Assembly: GCA_023251775.1 (NCBI GenBank)
Contig: JAHEYC010000006.1
Span: 1 to 64,000, forward strand
From: Sphingobacteriaceae bacterium
GTDB taxonomy: Bacteria > Bacteroidota > Bacteroidia > B-17B0 > Aurantibacillaceae
Length of the DNA: 64,000 nucleotides
Direction: 5' to 3'
Shown here in pieces: positions 28,116 through 36,327 of this stretch (positions are counted from its first letter, which is position 1; the number at the start of each line of letters is the position of its first letter). Below the pieces are notes generated by a model that saw nothing but the letters and a program-made list of their open reading frames with translations, made no database searches and had not been told where the DNA came from. A program made the translations under genes and the position numbers.

Positions 28116-29807
28116 TTATTGATCAAAATCGATCAAAAACAGCTTAAAAACAAAGACCCTATTTTTTGAATTATCGAGTCCGGAAACGAAATAGACCTGA
28201 TCTTTGCCCAAATCGCTAAATCGAACTTTACCGTCGAGTACTTGTAATTCTTGCGTTTGCCTACCAAGAATATCGGTAATGATAACACTGTGAATTTGCT
28301 CGCAGGGAATATATAATTCGCAAGAATTTTGTCCATTATTTTTAAGTAGTGGCTCGCATTTTTGAGTGAGGTAATTTTTTACTCCGATATTTATATTAAT
28401 GCTCGAGGTAATTGCCGTAAGAAATCCATCATCTTGTCCGCCATTAGTTAATTGATAATTATTTGTGATCACAGGAAAATCTGCGCTTGATGTTGACCCA
28501 CAAACAACAATTCTGTTCTTAAAAAGCACAAGATCTCCCGGTGCATCTGCCCCACTACCGCCTTTGTACGTTGTCCAAACTAATTGTCCGTTCGCATTTA
28601 TTTTTGCCACAACAATTTCATTTGCGCCATTGTACACCGTATAATTTGCAGTGCCCAACATTGGAAAATCATTGCTTTGTGAATTGATGAGTGAGTAGAT
28701 ATTATTGTTTGCATCAATTTTACAATGCATATTGATATCAAAAGAAGATCCCCCAAAGATATTACTCCAAACAAGTGTACCCGTTGGCGTTAACTTCAAA
28801 CAATAATTATCGCTACTTCCTGCAATAAGTGTTTGATGTGAGATCGCCGTTTTATAAAAATTATTACTGTTTGTTTGTCCTGTCAAATAAATATTTTTTT
28901 GAGGATCGGTGCACACGCCGTAACAATCATCTGTTCCACTTCCGCCAATGTAAGTTGAGAATAATCTGTTCCCTACAGAATCCAATTTAATGACGTACAC
29001 ATCCATTCCTCCATTAGAACTTGGTTGCATGCATCCCGCACTTGTATTTAAATTATTGCTGAACGAACCTCCAACACCAATTACATTTCCGTCGGCATCG
29101 GTTGCAACATCATGAATATCTTCCGCATTACTTCCTCCATAGAACGTTGAAAATTTTAATTGTCCTTGTTTATCGAATCGCGTAACAAAAGCATCAACAG
29201 CGCCAACTAAATTTTGTTGGAAGGATAAAGTTGTTGTGTGGATGCTTGGACTTAACGACGTTCCACCAATAATTATATTTCCTTTTGGATCAATAGCAAT
29301 GGCGTAAGAAAGATCTGTATTTGTTCCACCAAAAAAAGTGACCCATTTTGCTTGCCCGTTCAAATTAAATTTACCAACAAAGCAATCATACTGTCCTGCA
29401 CTTGCGGGTTGAAAACATCCAACAGTCGTATTAAGATCTGTTCCTTCTGTATATCCTGTAAAAACAATACTACTATCCATTGGAGAATAAGCGATCTTCT
29501 CACCCGAATCATACATTAATGTTCCAAAATACGTACACCAAATAAGCGTGCCACATGAATCAAATTTTGCTAAGAATGCTTCGTAATCAGCTTTGTAAAC
29601 TGATTGAAAAGCGCCCGCAGTTACGGGTAGATCATTACTGGTTGTATTTCCAATGGCATAAATATTTCCTTTATTATCCTTACATATCCCTCTGAATTCA
29701 TCAATTTGTGATTTTCCAAAGTAGGTAGACAGCTGCGGACAAGGTTGCGCAATTGCTTTTAACAAAAGAAAGGAAAGGAAAAAAATATGAAGGATGCGTT
29801 TATACAT
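28116..29807 (-). CDS. Secreted SBBP (seven-bladed beta-propeller) repeat protein with probable T9SS sorting domain
   Basis: This 563-residue protein has a signal peptide ending at KAIAQ. Seven or more SBBP repeats of about 52 residues follow, each with LxWxTYFGGSxxD, DxxGNIYxxGxT and DFPVT-like signatures (for example FSTYIGGSGTDDCYGV). The last ~75 residues (VIITDILGRQTQEL to the end) resemble a T9SS type A sorting domain, although the YPNP motif is worn. The protein should be exported and could bind or display at the surface. It is separated from the giant gene by 120 bp and is divergent from the Reeler-like gene. Confidence 0.82.
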   Translation of the reverse strand: MYKRILHIFFLSFLLLKAIAQPCPQLSTYFGKSQIDEFRGICKDNKGNIYAIGNTTSNDLPVTAGAFQSVYKADYEAFLAKFDSCGTLIWCTYFGTLMYDSGEKIAYSPMDSSIVFTGYTEGTDLNTTVGCFQPASAGQYDCFVGKFNLNGQAKWVTFFGGTNTDLSYAIAIDPKGNIIIGGTSLSPSIHTTTLSFQQNLVGAVDAFVTRFDKQGQLKFSTFYGGSNAEDIHDVATDADGNVIGVGGSFSNNLNTSAGCMQPSSNGGMDVYVIKLDSVGNRLFSTYIGGSGTDDCYGVCTDPQKNIYLTGQTNSNNFYKTAISHQTLIAGSSDNYCLKLTPTGTLVWSNIFGGSSFDINMHCKIDANNNIYSLINSQSNDFPMLGTANYTVYNGANEIVVAKINANGQLVWTTYKGGSGADAPGDLVLFKNRIVVCGSTSSADFPVITNNYQLTNGGQDDGFLTAITSSININIGVKNYLTQKCEPLLKNNGQNSCELYIPCEQIHSVIITDILGRQTQELQVLDGKVRFSDLGKDQVYFVSGLDNSKNRVFVFKLFLIDFDQ

Positions 29808-29897
29808 TGCGCTAATATCAAATATACATAAAATTTATAATGTTGCGCATTCAAGCATCTTTGTTTACCTTTAATAGTAATACAAACTAATTTTATC

Positions 29898-30848
29898 ATG
29901 AAAAACATTTCACGTTTCGTTACAAAAAGAACAAATTTTATTTTACTTCTTTTTGTTGGGCTCATCACTTTTATTGTGAGCAGTTCATTTATCACAACTA
30001 CGGTTGCATGTGGCGGTCCATTTCAAACAGGAAATGCATTGGGTAATGGCTTTGCAATTTTAGGTCCCGGTGGTGCCGGCGCACCCGGCGAAGGTGGAAC
30101 GTGCGGAAGAGGCGGTTGCCATAATGTAACGGATAATACAGGAGCAGGAAGTGTGACATTAGATATTGGCGGAGGAGCTACACAATATATTCCCGGACAA
30201 ACATATACCATCACTGTTACTGCAACACATCCAAGCGTAATTGCAATTGCGTTCGAAGTAACTAATCGTCCGCAAAGTGGCGGATCAAATGCGATCGGTA
30301 CGTTTAGTATTTCTGATGCTACACGAACAAAAAAGACAAATGGAAGTTTTGGCGGAGCGGGAAATAATTATGTGGAGTGTACAGCTTGTGGTGTGGATGT
30401 ACTTAGTTCGGGATATAATCAGTGGACATTTAATTGGACCGCACCAATAACCGCAACAGGAAATATAACATTTTACCTTGGTGTTGTTGCTGCTAATTTT
30501 AATAATCAACCAACGGGTGATTTTACGTATTCAACAACAAAACTATTGACACAAGGAAGTGGTGTTGGATTAAATGAAATAACTAATGCCGGTGAATTTG
30601 CGATGTATCCAAATCCTGCGCATGAGAAATTAAATATTACTTATACACTCAAAAAAGAAAGTGATGTAACAATAAAAATTGTTGATATAAGAGGATCACT
30701 TGTTGATGTTCTACTAACAGAGAAACAATCGGCAGGAGACTATAAGCAAGATCTGAATTTAAATTCCAAAAAATATCCACAAGGAATTTACTTTGTGCAT
30801 TTAAGTATTGATGATAAGGTTACCTACCGAAAATTATTTATTCAGTAA
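29898..30848 (+). CDS. Reeler-like (choice-of-anchor V) secreted protein with CX4CH motif and T9SS type A sorting domain
   Basis: This 316-residue protein has an N-terminal hydrophobic signal (ILLLFVGLITFIVSS). A glycine/proline-rich stretch leads to TCGRGGCHNV, then a beta-sandwich (about 85-225) with YIPGQTYTITVTATHP and a later WTFNWTAP, as in Reeler or choice-of-anchor V domains. The C-terminus is a T9SS type A sorting domain (MYPNPAHEKLNITY). In relatives, as I recall, this position often reads CTxCH, a possible c-type heme site; here the spacing is CX4CH. Function is unknown, possibly surface redox or adhesion. It is monocistronic and convergent, 0 nt from the next gene. Confidence 0.8.
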   Translation: MKNISRFVTKRTNFILLLFVGLITFIVSSSFITTTVACGGPFQTGNALGNGFAILGPGGAGAPGEGGTCGRGGCHNVTDNTGAGSVTLDIGGGATQYIPGQTYTITVTATHPSVIAIAFEVTNRPQSGGSNAIGTFSISDATRTKKTNGSFGGAGNNYVECTACGVDVLSSGYNQWTFNWTAPITATGNITFYLGVVAANFNNQPTGDFTYSTTKLLTQGSGVGLNEITNAGEFAMYPNPAHEKLNITYTLKKESDVTIKIVDIRGSLVDVLLTEKQSAGDYKQDLNLNSKKYPQGIYFVHLSIDDKVTYRKLFIQ

Positions 30849-31391
30849 TTACGGAGGCATTGGTCCTGTATAACTAATACAAGGGATATCACCCGAAACA
30901 AAACACGGATGGTGAACACTCCAACCCGGGATCGTAATATTACTTGTTTTTACTTCTAATAGATAATACGGCTTTACCCACCACTCTTTCATGCATGCTG
31001 CGTCAACTTGTAACGATTCTGTAGATTTAAAGTCGGCAGCCTTAAGTGGCTTTAATTGTTTTGCTTGAATAATACTATATGTTCCCGGTATGATCTGAAA
31101 CGAAAATTCTCCTTTGGCATCCGTTGTAAAACTTGTGATCACTTCTGCTTTTGCAGAATTCACTTTTCCTTTTCTCACATAAAAAACTTTTCCTCCATAA
31201 GGAATTGCTTTTTGATACTCCGCTTCCATTTCAGGAGTTGGGGCTATACCACCACAATACGAATTCGTTTGCATTAGCTTCCCTGTAACCGTAACGCGCA
31301 CCGGTTTTACACCTCCTGTTTTTGTTTGCGCATTGAACGAAAATACGAACATTGAAAAAATTACTGCGATGATGATGTTATTGCTTTTCAT
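30849..31391 (-). CDS. Small secreted carboxypeptidase-regulatory-like protein
   Basis: The ORF track starts at 31505, but that would run across the tRNA-Ser terminator. The ATG at 31391 gives 180 residues and a proper signal peptide (IIIAVIFSMFVFSFNAQ), so it is preferred. The mature protein is a carboxypeptidase-regulatory-like beta-sandwich: VRVTVTGKLMQTNSYC, then FTTDAKGEFSFQIIPGTYSI. It has several Cys residues in a periplasmic setting, suggesting disulphides. The last residues (CISYTGPMPP) carry no sorting domain. Function is unknown. It abuts the convergent Reeler-like gene with no spacer. Confidence 0.7.
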   Translation of the reverse strand: MKSNNIIIAVIFSMFVFSFNAQTKTGGVKPVRVTVTGKLMQTNSYCGGIAPTPEMEAEYQKAIPYGGKVFYVRKGKVNSAKAEVITSFTTDAKGEFSFQIIPGTYSIIQAKQLKPLKAADFKSTESLQVDAACMKEWWVKPYYLLEVKTSNITIPGWSVHHPCFVSGDIPCISYTGPMPP

Positions 31392-31480
31392 AAGCTCTTT
31401 TAATTGAGATGAAGTAAAGGTATGTATTCTGTATAAAAGAATGTTAATTAAACTCAAGTGCCTGTTCCTCAAATAAAAAA

Positions 31481-31500
31481 GTCCCGCAATAAAGCGGGAC
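31481..31500 (-). terminator. Terminator of tRNA-Ser
   Basis: GTCCCGC pairs perfectly with GCGGGAC around a 6-base loop; the minus strand continues TTTTTTATTTG. It lies 19 nt past the tRNA 3' end, so the tRNA is probably a single-gene unit. Confidence 0.82.
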
Positions 31501-31519
31501 CTCATCTAAATACATTCAG

Positions 31520-31606
31520 CGGTGAGAGAGAGATTCGAACTCTCGGTACGGTTTCCCGTACGCATGTTTAGCAAACATGTCCTTTCGGCCACTCAGGCAT
31601 CTCACC
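31520..31606 (-). tRNA. tRNA-Ser(GCT)
   Basis: The minus strand folds as an 87-nt class II tRNA. The acceptor arms are GGTGAGA and TCTCACC with discriminator G, and the anticodon stem is ACATG-TTTGCTAAA-CATG with loop anticodon GCT. A long variable arm (TACGGGAAACCGTA) follows, and the T-loop is TTCGAATC. CCA is not encoded. The long variable arm and GCT anticodon identify serine (AGC/AGU codons). Confidence 0.96.
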
Positions 31607-31618
31607 AAAATCGAATGG

Positions 31619-31626
31619 CAAATGTA
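31619..31626 (-). promoter_or_regulatory. Candidate promoter of tRNA-Ser (-7 element)
   Basis: The minus strand reads TACATTTG, an exact TAnnTTTG match, 12 nt upstream of the tRNA 5' end. The upstream region is T-rich without an exact -33 TTG. Confidence 0.45.
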
Positions 31627-31674
31627 TATAATTTTTATTAAAAAAGGTGATTTTTTGGTGATTTATAGAGCTTT

Positions 31675-32169
31675 TTACCCCAAATACATCTCTATCAAAC
31701 CCTCAGGGGCCTTGTAGTTTAGGGTTTTTTTGGCATCATCAATATCTATCACAAGATCTTTATTATAAGGTAAAATAACCTGTTTGCCCTTGTGATCAAT
31801 ATTAAGAACAGGATTTGCTCCTGTATCATCAATGTGGGTGATGGTTCCAACTTCACCGAATTTCTTATCTATTAAAATATATCCGATCAAGGGATGCGTT
31901 TCTTCTTCAAAAACAAATTCCTCATTCACCAATACTTTTTTTCCTACAAATGCTTTTGCTTTTTCAACCGAATCAATTTCTTCTAACGAAATATTGAATC
32001 CGTTCTTTGTTTCTCTAAACTCAGAAATAAATTGTGGCGAATCGCCGTTTGATGTTTTAATAATGATAGCATTGCAATTCTTAATATCAAAATCGCGCGT
32101 GATGTTCAATTGTAATTCTCCCTTTAAGCCATGCGTTTTACTAAAATAACCTATTTCGGTAAAATTCAT
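31675..32169 (-). CDS. rimM: Ribosome maturation factor RimM
   Basis: RimM binds ribosomal protein S19 and helps mature the 30S head. The 164-residue protein has an N-terminal RimM barrel (IGYFSKTHGLKGELQL, residues 6-85, with AKAFVGKKVLV) and a C-terminal PRC barrel (LIGYILIDKKFGEVGTI, LIEMYLG at the end). Length is normal. Its ATG overlaps the pyrG stop in an ATGA junction, so it is translationally coupled to pyrG. It is not in the common rpsP-rimM-trmD arrangement. Confidence 0.93.
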   Translation of the reverse strand: MNFTEIGYFSKTHGLKGELQLNITRDFDIKNCNAIIIKTSNGDSPQFISEFRETKNGFNISLEEIDSVEKAKAFVGKKVLVNEEFVFEEETHPLIGYILIDKKFGEVGTITHIDDTGANPVLNIDHKGKQVILPYNKDLVIDIDDAKKTLNYKAPEGLIEMYLG

Positions 32170-33770
32170 TTTTTTAATGCGGCTTCAACAAAACTAATAA
32201 ATAAAGGATGGGGATTTTCTACAGTACTTCTGTATTCGGGATGGAATTGCACGCCAATAAAAAACGGATGATCGGCCAATTCAACAATTTCGATGAGTCC
32301 GCCTTCGGGATTAATTCCCGACAATATCAAACCGGCATCAGTAAATTGTTTGATGTATTCGTTATTGAACTCGTAACGGTGACGATGACGCTCTGAAACC
32401 CGTTTTGTTTTATAAATAGAAGCTGCTAAAGTTCCGTCCTCTATCTCACATGCATAAGCACCTAAACGCATAGTGCCTCCCATGTGCGAAATGCTTTTTT
32501 GATTTTCTAAAAGATCAATTACCGGACTATTAGTTGCAGGATTCATTTCGCGGCTGTGCGCATCTTTTAACCCTAAAACATTTCGTGCAAATTCTATAAC
32601 CGTGCATTGCATTCCCAAACAAATTCCTAAAAACGGTAATTTATTTTCGCGTGCATATTTAATAGCCGTAATTTTTCCGTCAATACCTCTATTACCAAAA
32701 CCGGGTGCCACTAAAATTCCTTTTAAGCTGGCAAATTTTTCATCAATATTTTCTTCGGTTAAACTTTCGCTATGGATCCAATCTACAATAACTCTGCAAT
32801 CATTTACTGCACCGGCATGAATAAATGCTTCGGAAATAGATTTGTATGAATCTTTTAATTCAACATATTTTCCTATCAATCCAATGCGAACTTCTTTTGT
32901 TGGATTATGGAATTTCTCAAGAAAGTTTTTCCAATTATCCAACTGTGGTGCTTCGGTAGCATTGATCCCTAATTTTTTAAGCACCATCACATCCAATTTT
33001 TCTTTCTCCATTAAAATTGGAACTTCGTAAATGGTGCTTGCATCAATGGCTTCAATAACCGATTCTTGTGCCACGTTGCAGAACAATGCTAATTTTTTGC
33101 GAATATCTTTATTTACCGGATGCTCTGTTCTACATACCAAAATATCGGGTTGAACGCCATATTCTAATAATAATTTTACAGAGTGTTGCGTAGGTTTTGT
33201 TTTTAATTCGCCTGTTGTACTTAAGTAAGGCAAAAGTGTAAGATGAATAACTGCGCAACTTCCTTCTAATTCCCAACGTAACTGACGAACTGCTTCAATG
33301 TATGGTAGTGATTCTATATCACCAACTGTTCCGCCGATTTCGGTGATCACATATTCAAACTGTCCGGTTTTACCTAATTGTTTGATGCGATTTTTTATTT
33401 CATCGGTAATGTGTGGAATTACCTGAACGGTTTTTCCTAAAAATTCTCCTTTACGTTCTTTCTCAATTACCGATTGGTAAATGCGACCTGTTGTTACGTT
33501 ATTTGCCTTCGAGGTTGGAACATTTAAAAAGCGTTCGTAGTGACCAAGATCCAGATCTGTTTCTGCGCCATCATCGGTTACATAACATTCGCCATGTTCG
33601 TACGGATTTAATGTTCCCGGATCGACATTAATATACGGATCGAGTTTTTGAATCGTAACGGTAAAACCGCGCGCTTGAAGTAATTTGGCTAAACTTGCGG
33701 AGATAATGCCCTTACCAAGTGAAGATGTTACACCACCGGTAACAAAGATATATTTGGTTGGCACTGACAT
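32166..33770 (-). CDS. pyrG: CTP synthase
   Basis: PyrG makes CTP from UTP, ATP and glutamine. The 534-residue protein has the synthetase domain (about 1-270) with the P-loop-like GGVTSSLGKGIISASLAKLL and the DPYINVDPGT segment. The glutaminase domain (about 290-534) has the nucleophile motif LGICLGMQ and the partner His-Glu in GVQFHPEYRS. All catalytic parts are present. It heads a two-gene unit with rimM. The mRNA has a perfect 8-bp hairpin ending directly at the start codon, which could tune translation. Its own promoter is not clear. Confidence 0.97.
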   Translation of the reverse strand: MSVPTKYIFVTGGVTSSLGKGIISASLAKLLQARGFTVTIQKLDPYINVDPGTLNPYEHGECYVTDDGAETDLDLGHYERFLNVPTSKANNVTTGRIYQSVIEKERKGEFLGKTVQVIPHITDEIKNRIKQLGKTGQFEYVITEIGGTVGDIESLPYIEAVRQLRWELEGSCAVIHLTLLPYLSTTGELKTKPTQHSVKLLLEYGVQPDILVCRTEHPVNKDIRKKLALFCNVAQESVIEAIDASTIYEVPILMEKEKLDVMVLKKLGINATEAPQLDNWKNFLEKFHNPTKEVRIGLIGKYVELKDSYKSISEAFIHAGAVNDCRVIVDWIHSESLTEENIDEKFASLKGILVAPGFGNRGIDGKITAIKYARENKLPFLGICLGMQCTVIEFARNVLGLKDAHSREMNPATNSPVIDLLENQKSISHMGGTMRLGAYACEIEDGTLAASIYKTKRVSERHRHRYEFNNEYIKQFTDAGLILSGINPEGGLIEIVELADHPFFIGVQFHPEYRSTVENPHPLFISFVEAALKK

Positions 33771-33790
33771 ACAGTTTTATAAAAAACTGT
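33771..33790 (-). promoter_or_regulatory. Hairpin directly before the pyrG start codon
   Basis: The minus strand reads ACAGTTTT-TTAT-AAAACTGT and then ATG. The stem is a perfect 8 bp with a 4-base loop and abuts the start codon, leaving no room for a ribosome site. It may affect translation or be part of the promoter. No regulator is known from the sequence. Confidence 0.4.
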
Positions 33791-33929
33791 TTACGAAAGT
33801 ACTAAAATAAAAAGTACTAAGGAACTTAAATTTGTGAAAAGACGCCCGGAAACCGTCACAATTTCTAACATTATATTAACCTTAATGCAAAATATGTGGA
33901 ACATTGGGCGTGGAACCTAGTATAAAAGC

Positions 33930-33962
33930 AAAAAAGCCCCGTCCTGACATGAAAGGACGGGA
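33930..33962 (-). terminator. Terminator of the PadR-PspC unit
   Basis: The minus strand shows CCCGTCCT pairing perfectly with AGGACGGG around an 8-base loop, then GCTTTTTTGC. It starts 15 nt past the PspC gene stop. The remaining 140 bp up to pyrG show AT-rich sequence with no ORF. Confidence 0.85.
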
Positions 33963-33976
33963 GCTCAAAGTGAAGC

Positions 33977-35737
33977 TTAGTCGTTGTCTTTCTTCACCTT
34001 TTTCTTTACTTTGATATCGTGGTTCTCGTTATTGATGTTTACACCCTTTTCATCAATTATTATTTGATTACCATCTTTATCATTTACTTCTATCCCATCC
34101 TCATTTATTTTTACATGTTCTTTCTTTAAGATCTTTTCAACTTCTTCAACGTCGCTTTTTTCCAAGCCATCGCAATCCACACATTCCATTTCTTTTTCGT
34201 TCATTTTCCAACGGCGACCAAGCATATCCTGATCGTATGTATTAGTAACATTATCTACATCATAAATAACATTCTTCAATGAGCGGTCGAAATACACTAC
34301 CTTGCCTTTAGGAACTTTTACAATGATCTCGATCTCTTGCACTCTGAATTTTTGATCTCCGTCCAAATAAAATATCTCATCTAAAACAATTCCTGTGCTA
34401 TCTATTTTATAATTATAATTTATCTCTTTCGCGCGATCATAAGCCAAACGTTTTTCTTTTCCTCTCGCTTTTCTGTTGATGATTATCTCAATATTCTCGC
34501 CAGAAGTATTGATCACTCTAAGTTCAGGAAAACCAACGATCACTTTTTTATTATTCATGGTACCAATTGAATAATGATCATGACCTAAATTGAGTTCGTT
34601 GTCTTCATCAAAATTTAATTCTTCGATCTTGTGTTGAGCTACTAGTTTATCAAGGGAAATTGCTGAGATCGTAAAAACTTCCGCACTTGACACTATGGTC
34701 TTGCTTTCTTTATATTTACTTGTCTCACCAAAATCCGAACCTGTTTTTACACCGGCATAAGTTGCCATCACAAAACCGATCACCCATAATAAACCAGCGC
34801 CGATATTTAACCAACGATTAGAATATTTTATTTTGAATAATAATTTTATTCCACCGTAAAGGATCATAAAAGCAGGAACAGCGAACACAATGATGCCTCC
34901 GATAAATGCTAACCAATAATGCGAACGGTCGATAAAAATAATATTGATCCAATCGTTGAATTCGGCTGTTCCGCCTGCGATTGAAAAACCAAACACCGTC
35001 GACATCAAGCCGAACATGATCATAAAGCCAATGAAAATGAGGAATGCTCCTATCAAACGACCCACCACTCTAAAGATAGCACCAAACACATCTGCAATTC
35101 TATCACCAATATGTCGGCTCGAATCAACAACAGAGTTTACGCCATCATGCACGTGTTGACCAAAATTTTTACTGATATTATCAATATTCACGGCTTCGCC
35201 ACGCATCGCTAATCTATCGGCAGTAGTTTTTGCTTCGGGAATTACGATCCATAAAATAATATAAACCCATAAACTCACACCTCCAAAAAAGATGAGCAAG
35301 AAAGTTGCTAAGCGGATCCACACCACATCAATATCAAAATAATGTGCCACGCCTGCGCAAACTCCGCCAATTGCTTTTTCGTCGGGATCACGGAACAAAC
35401 GTCTTTTAATTGGTCCTGTTTGTGAAGCAGATTCCGTTTGTTTAGATGAGTTGTTAGTGTTATTGGTTGTTTCACCATCCACAAATTCCTCCGGTTTTCC
35501 CAAAGCATTTATCACTTCATCCACATCAGCCATCAACACTACTTGTTTAAATGGTGTTACTTTGGCTTGCAGTAATTCTGCAATGCGGGCTTCAATGTCG
35601 GCGATAATTTCATTACCACTTTCATTACTTGTAAAATATCCTTTGATGGTACTCAAATACTTACTCAACTTGTCGTAAGCATCTTCTTCGATGTGGAAGA
35701 TAATACCGCTGATATTTATAGTTACCGTTTTATTCAT
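33977..35737 (-). CDS. PspC-domain membrane protein
   Basis: This 586-residue protein has an N-terminal soluble region (about 1-105) with an acidic GKPEEFVDGE end. The PspC domain (about 112-175) carries KRRLFRDPDEKAIGGVCAGVAHYF followed by a membrane helix. Further helices follow at about 225-345 (FIGFMIMFGLMSTVFGFS, YWLAFIGGIIVFAVPAFMIL). A beta-rich C-terminal domain (about 370-586) ends in a highly charged tail. PspC-type proteins sense envelope stress in other bacteria. The gene is 23 nt downstream of the PadR gene and is presumably under its control, a pairing common in Bacteroidota. Confidence 0.85.
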   Translation of the reverse strand: MNKTVTINISGIIFHIEEDAYDKLSKYLSTIKGYFTSNESGNEIIADIEARIAELLQAKVTPFKQVVLMADVDEVINALGKPEEFVDGETTNNTNNSSKQTESASQTGPIKRRLFRDPDEKAIGGVCAGVAHYFDIDVVWIRLATFLLIFFGGVSLWVYIILWIVIPEAKTTADRLAMRGEAVNIDNISKNFGQHVHDGVNSVVDSSRHIGDRIADVFGAIFRVVGRLIGAFLIFIGFMIMFGLMSTVFGFSIAGGTAEFNDWINIIFIDRSHYWLAFIGGIIVFAVPAFMILYGGIKLLFKIKYSNRWLNIGAGLLWVIGFVMATYAGVKTGSDFGETSKYKESKTIVSSAEVFTISAISLDKLVAQHKIEELNFDEDNELNLGHDHYSIGTMNNKKVIVGFPELRVINTSGENIEIIINRKARGKEKRLAYDRAKEINYNYKIDSTGIVLDEIFYLDGDQKFRVQEIEIIVKVPKGKVVYFDRSLKNVIYDVDNVTNTYDQDMLGRRWKMNEKEMECVDCDGLEKSDVEEVEKILKKEHVKINEDGIEVNDKDGNQIIIDEKGVNINNENHDIKVKKKVKKDND

Positions 35738-35760
35738 GACTTCTTTTTATTTAGTGTTTT

Positions 35761-36093
35761 TTATTTGATTATTGTTTTGTTCACTGCGTGTACCAATTCT
35801 TCCCAACTCACATGAAGTTCCTTAAGATATTGTACCCCAATTTCGGTGAGCTTGTAATATTTGCGTGGTGGACCGCCGGTACTTTCTTCCCACCTGTAGG
35901 TTAATAAACCTGTGTTCTTTAACCTGGTAAGCAAAGGATAAAGTGTGCCTTCAACTACCACTAACTTTGTTTCTTTAAGCTTTTCGATGATCTCGGTTGG
36001 ATACGCATCGCCCTGCGATAGAATTGAAAGTATGCATAGTTCAAGAACACCTTTTCGCATTTGCGCTTTTGCATTCTCTGAGTTTACTGACAT
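35761..36093 (-). CDS. PadR-family transcriptional regulator
   Basis: The start at 36093 (MSVNSENAKAQM) is preferred over 36123 because family members begin shortly before QMRKGVLELCILSIL; it gives 110 residues. The winged helix is clear, with AYPTEIIEKLKE, VVEGTLYPLLTRLKNTGLL and the wing SxGGPPRKYYKLTEIG. PadR proteins are dimeric repressors that let go of DNA on binding a ligand or stress signal. The gene is co-transcribed with the PspC gene. A perfect 9-bp dyad overlapping the -33 element upstream suggests autorepression. Confidence 0.9.
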   Translation of the reverse strand: MSVNSENAKAQMRKGVLELCILSILSQGDAYPTEIIEKLKETKLVVVEGTLYPLLTRLKNTGLLTYRWEESTGGPPRKYYKLTEIGVQYLKELHVSWEELVHAVNKTIIK

Positions 36094-36184
36094 GATCTCA
36101 TTTTTTTTTGTGGCTAGGTTCATTTTGTACTTCGCCTGTTTGTTTTTTATTGTTCCTTAAATAAATTGCAATTATTTGGTGATA

Positions 36185-36216
36185 CAAAGATATGTTGTTT
36201 TTTTAGTACTATGCAA
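36185..36216 (-). promoter_or_regulatory. Promoter of the PadR-PspC unit
   Basis: The minus strand reads TTG, 21 nt, then TATCTTTG, an exact match to the Bacteroidota TTG-N17-23-TAnnTTTG promoter. The predicted start of transcription is about 36178, giving a leader of about 85 nt. Confidence 0.65.
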
Positions 36217-36227
36217 CACATAGTACT
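36205..36227. promoter_or_regulatory. Candidate PadR operator
   Basis: AGTACTATG and CATAGTACT form a perfect 9-bp dyad around a 5-base spacer. The spacer carries the -33 TTG of the PadR-PspC promoter. Position and symmetry fit a repressor site for the PadR dimer encoded just downstream. The binding protein is inferred, not shown. Confidence 0.6.
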
Positions 36228-36301
36228 TTAATTTAACATATTTTTATCATAACTATCTGATAATCAACAATAATAATTTTCTATCAAAATTAATAAATTC
36301 G

Positions 36302-36309
36302 TATCTTCG
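36302..36309 (+). promoter_or_regulatory. Weak candidate -7 element of terC
   Basis: TATCTTCG, seven of eight bases matching TAnnTTTG, lies 18 nt upstream of the terC start. No clear -33 TTG is present. The PadR dyad is about 75 bp further upstream, so joint control is possible but weakly supported. Confidence 0.28.
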
Positions 36310-36327
36310 CAAAATACTTACCGATCT

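Noticed and set aside
31392-31505. N-terminal extension of the small secreted protein
   Set aside because: It runs into the tRNA-Ser terminator and places 38 residues ahead of a perfect signal peptide.
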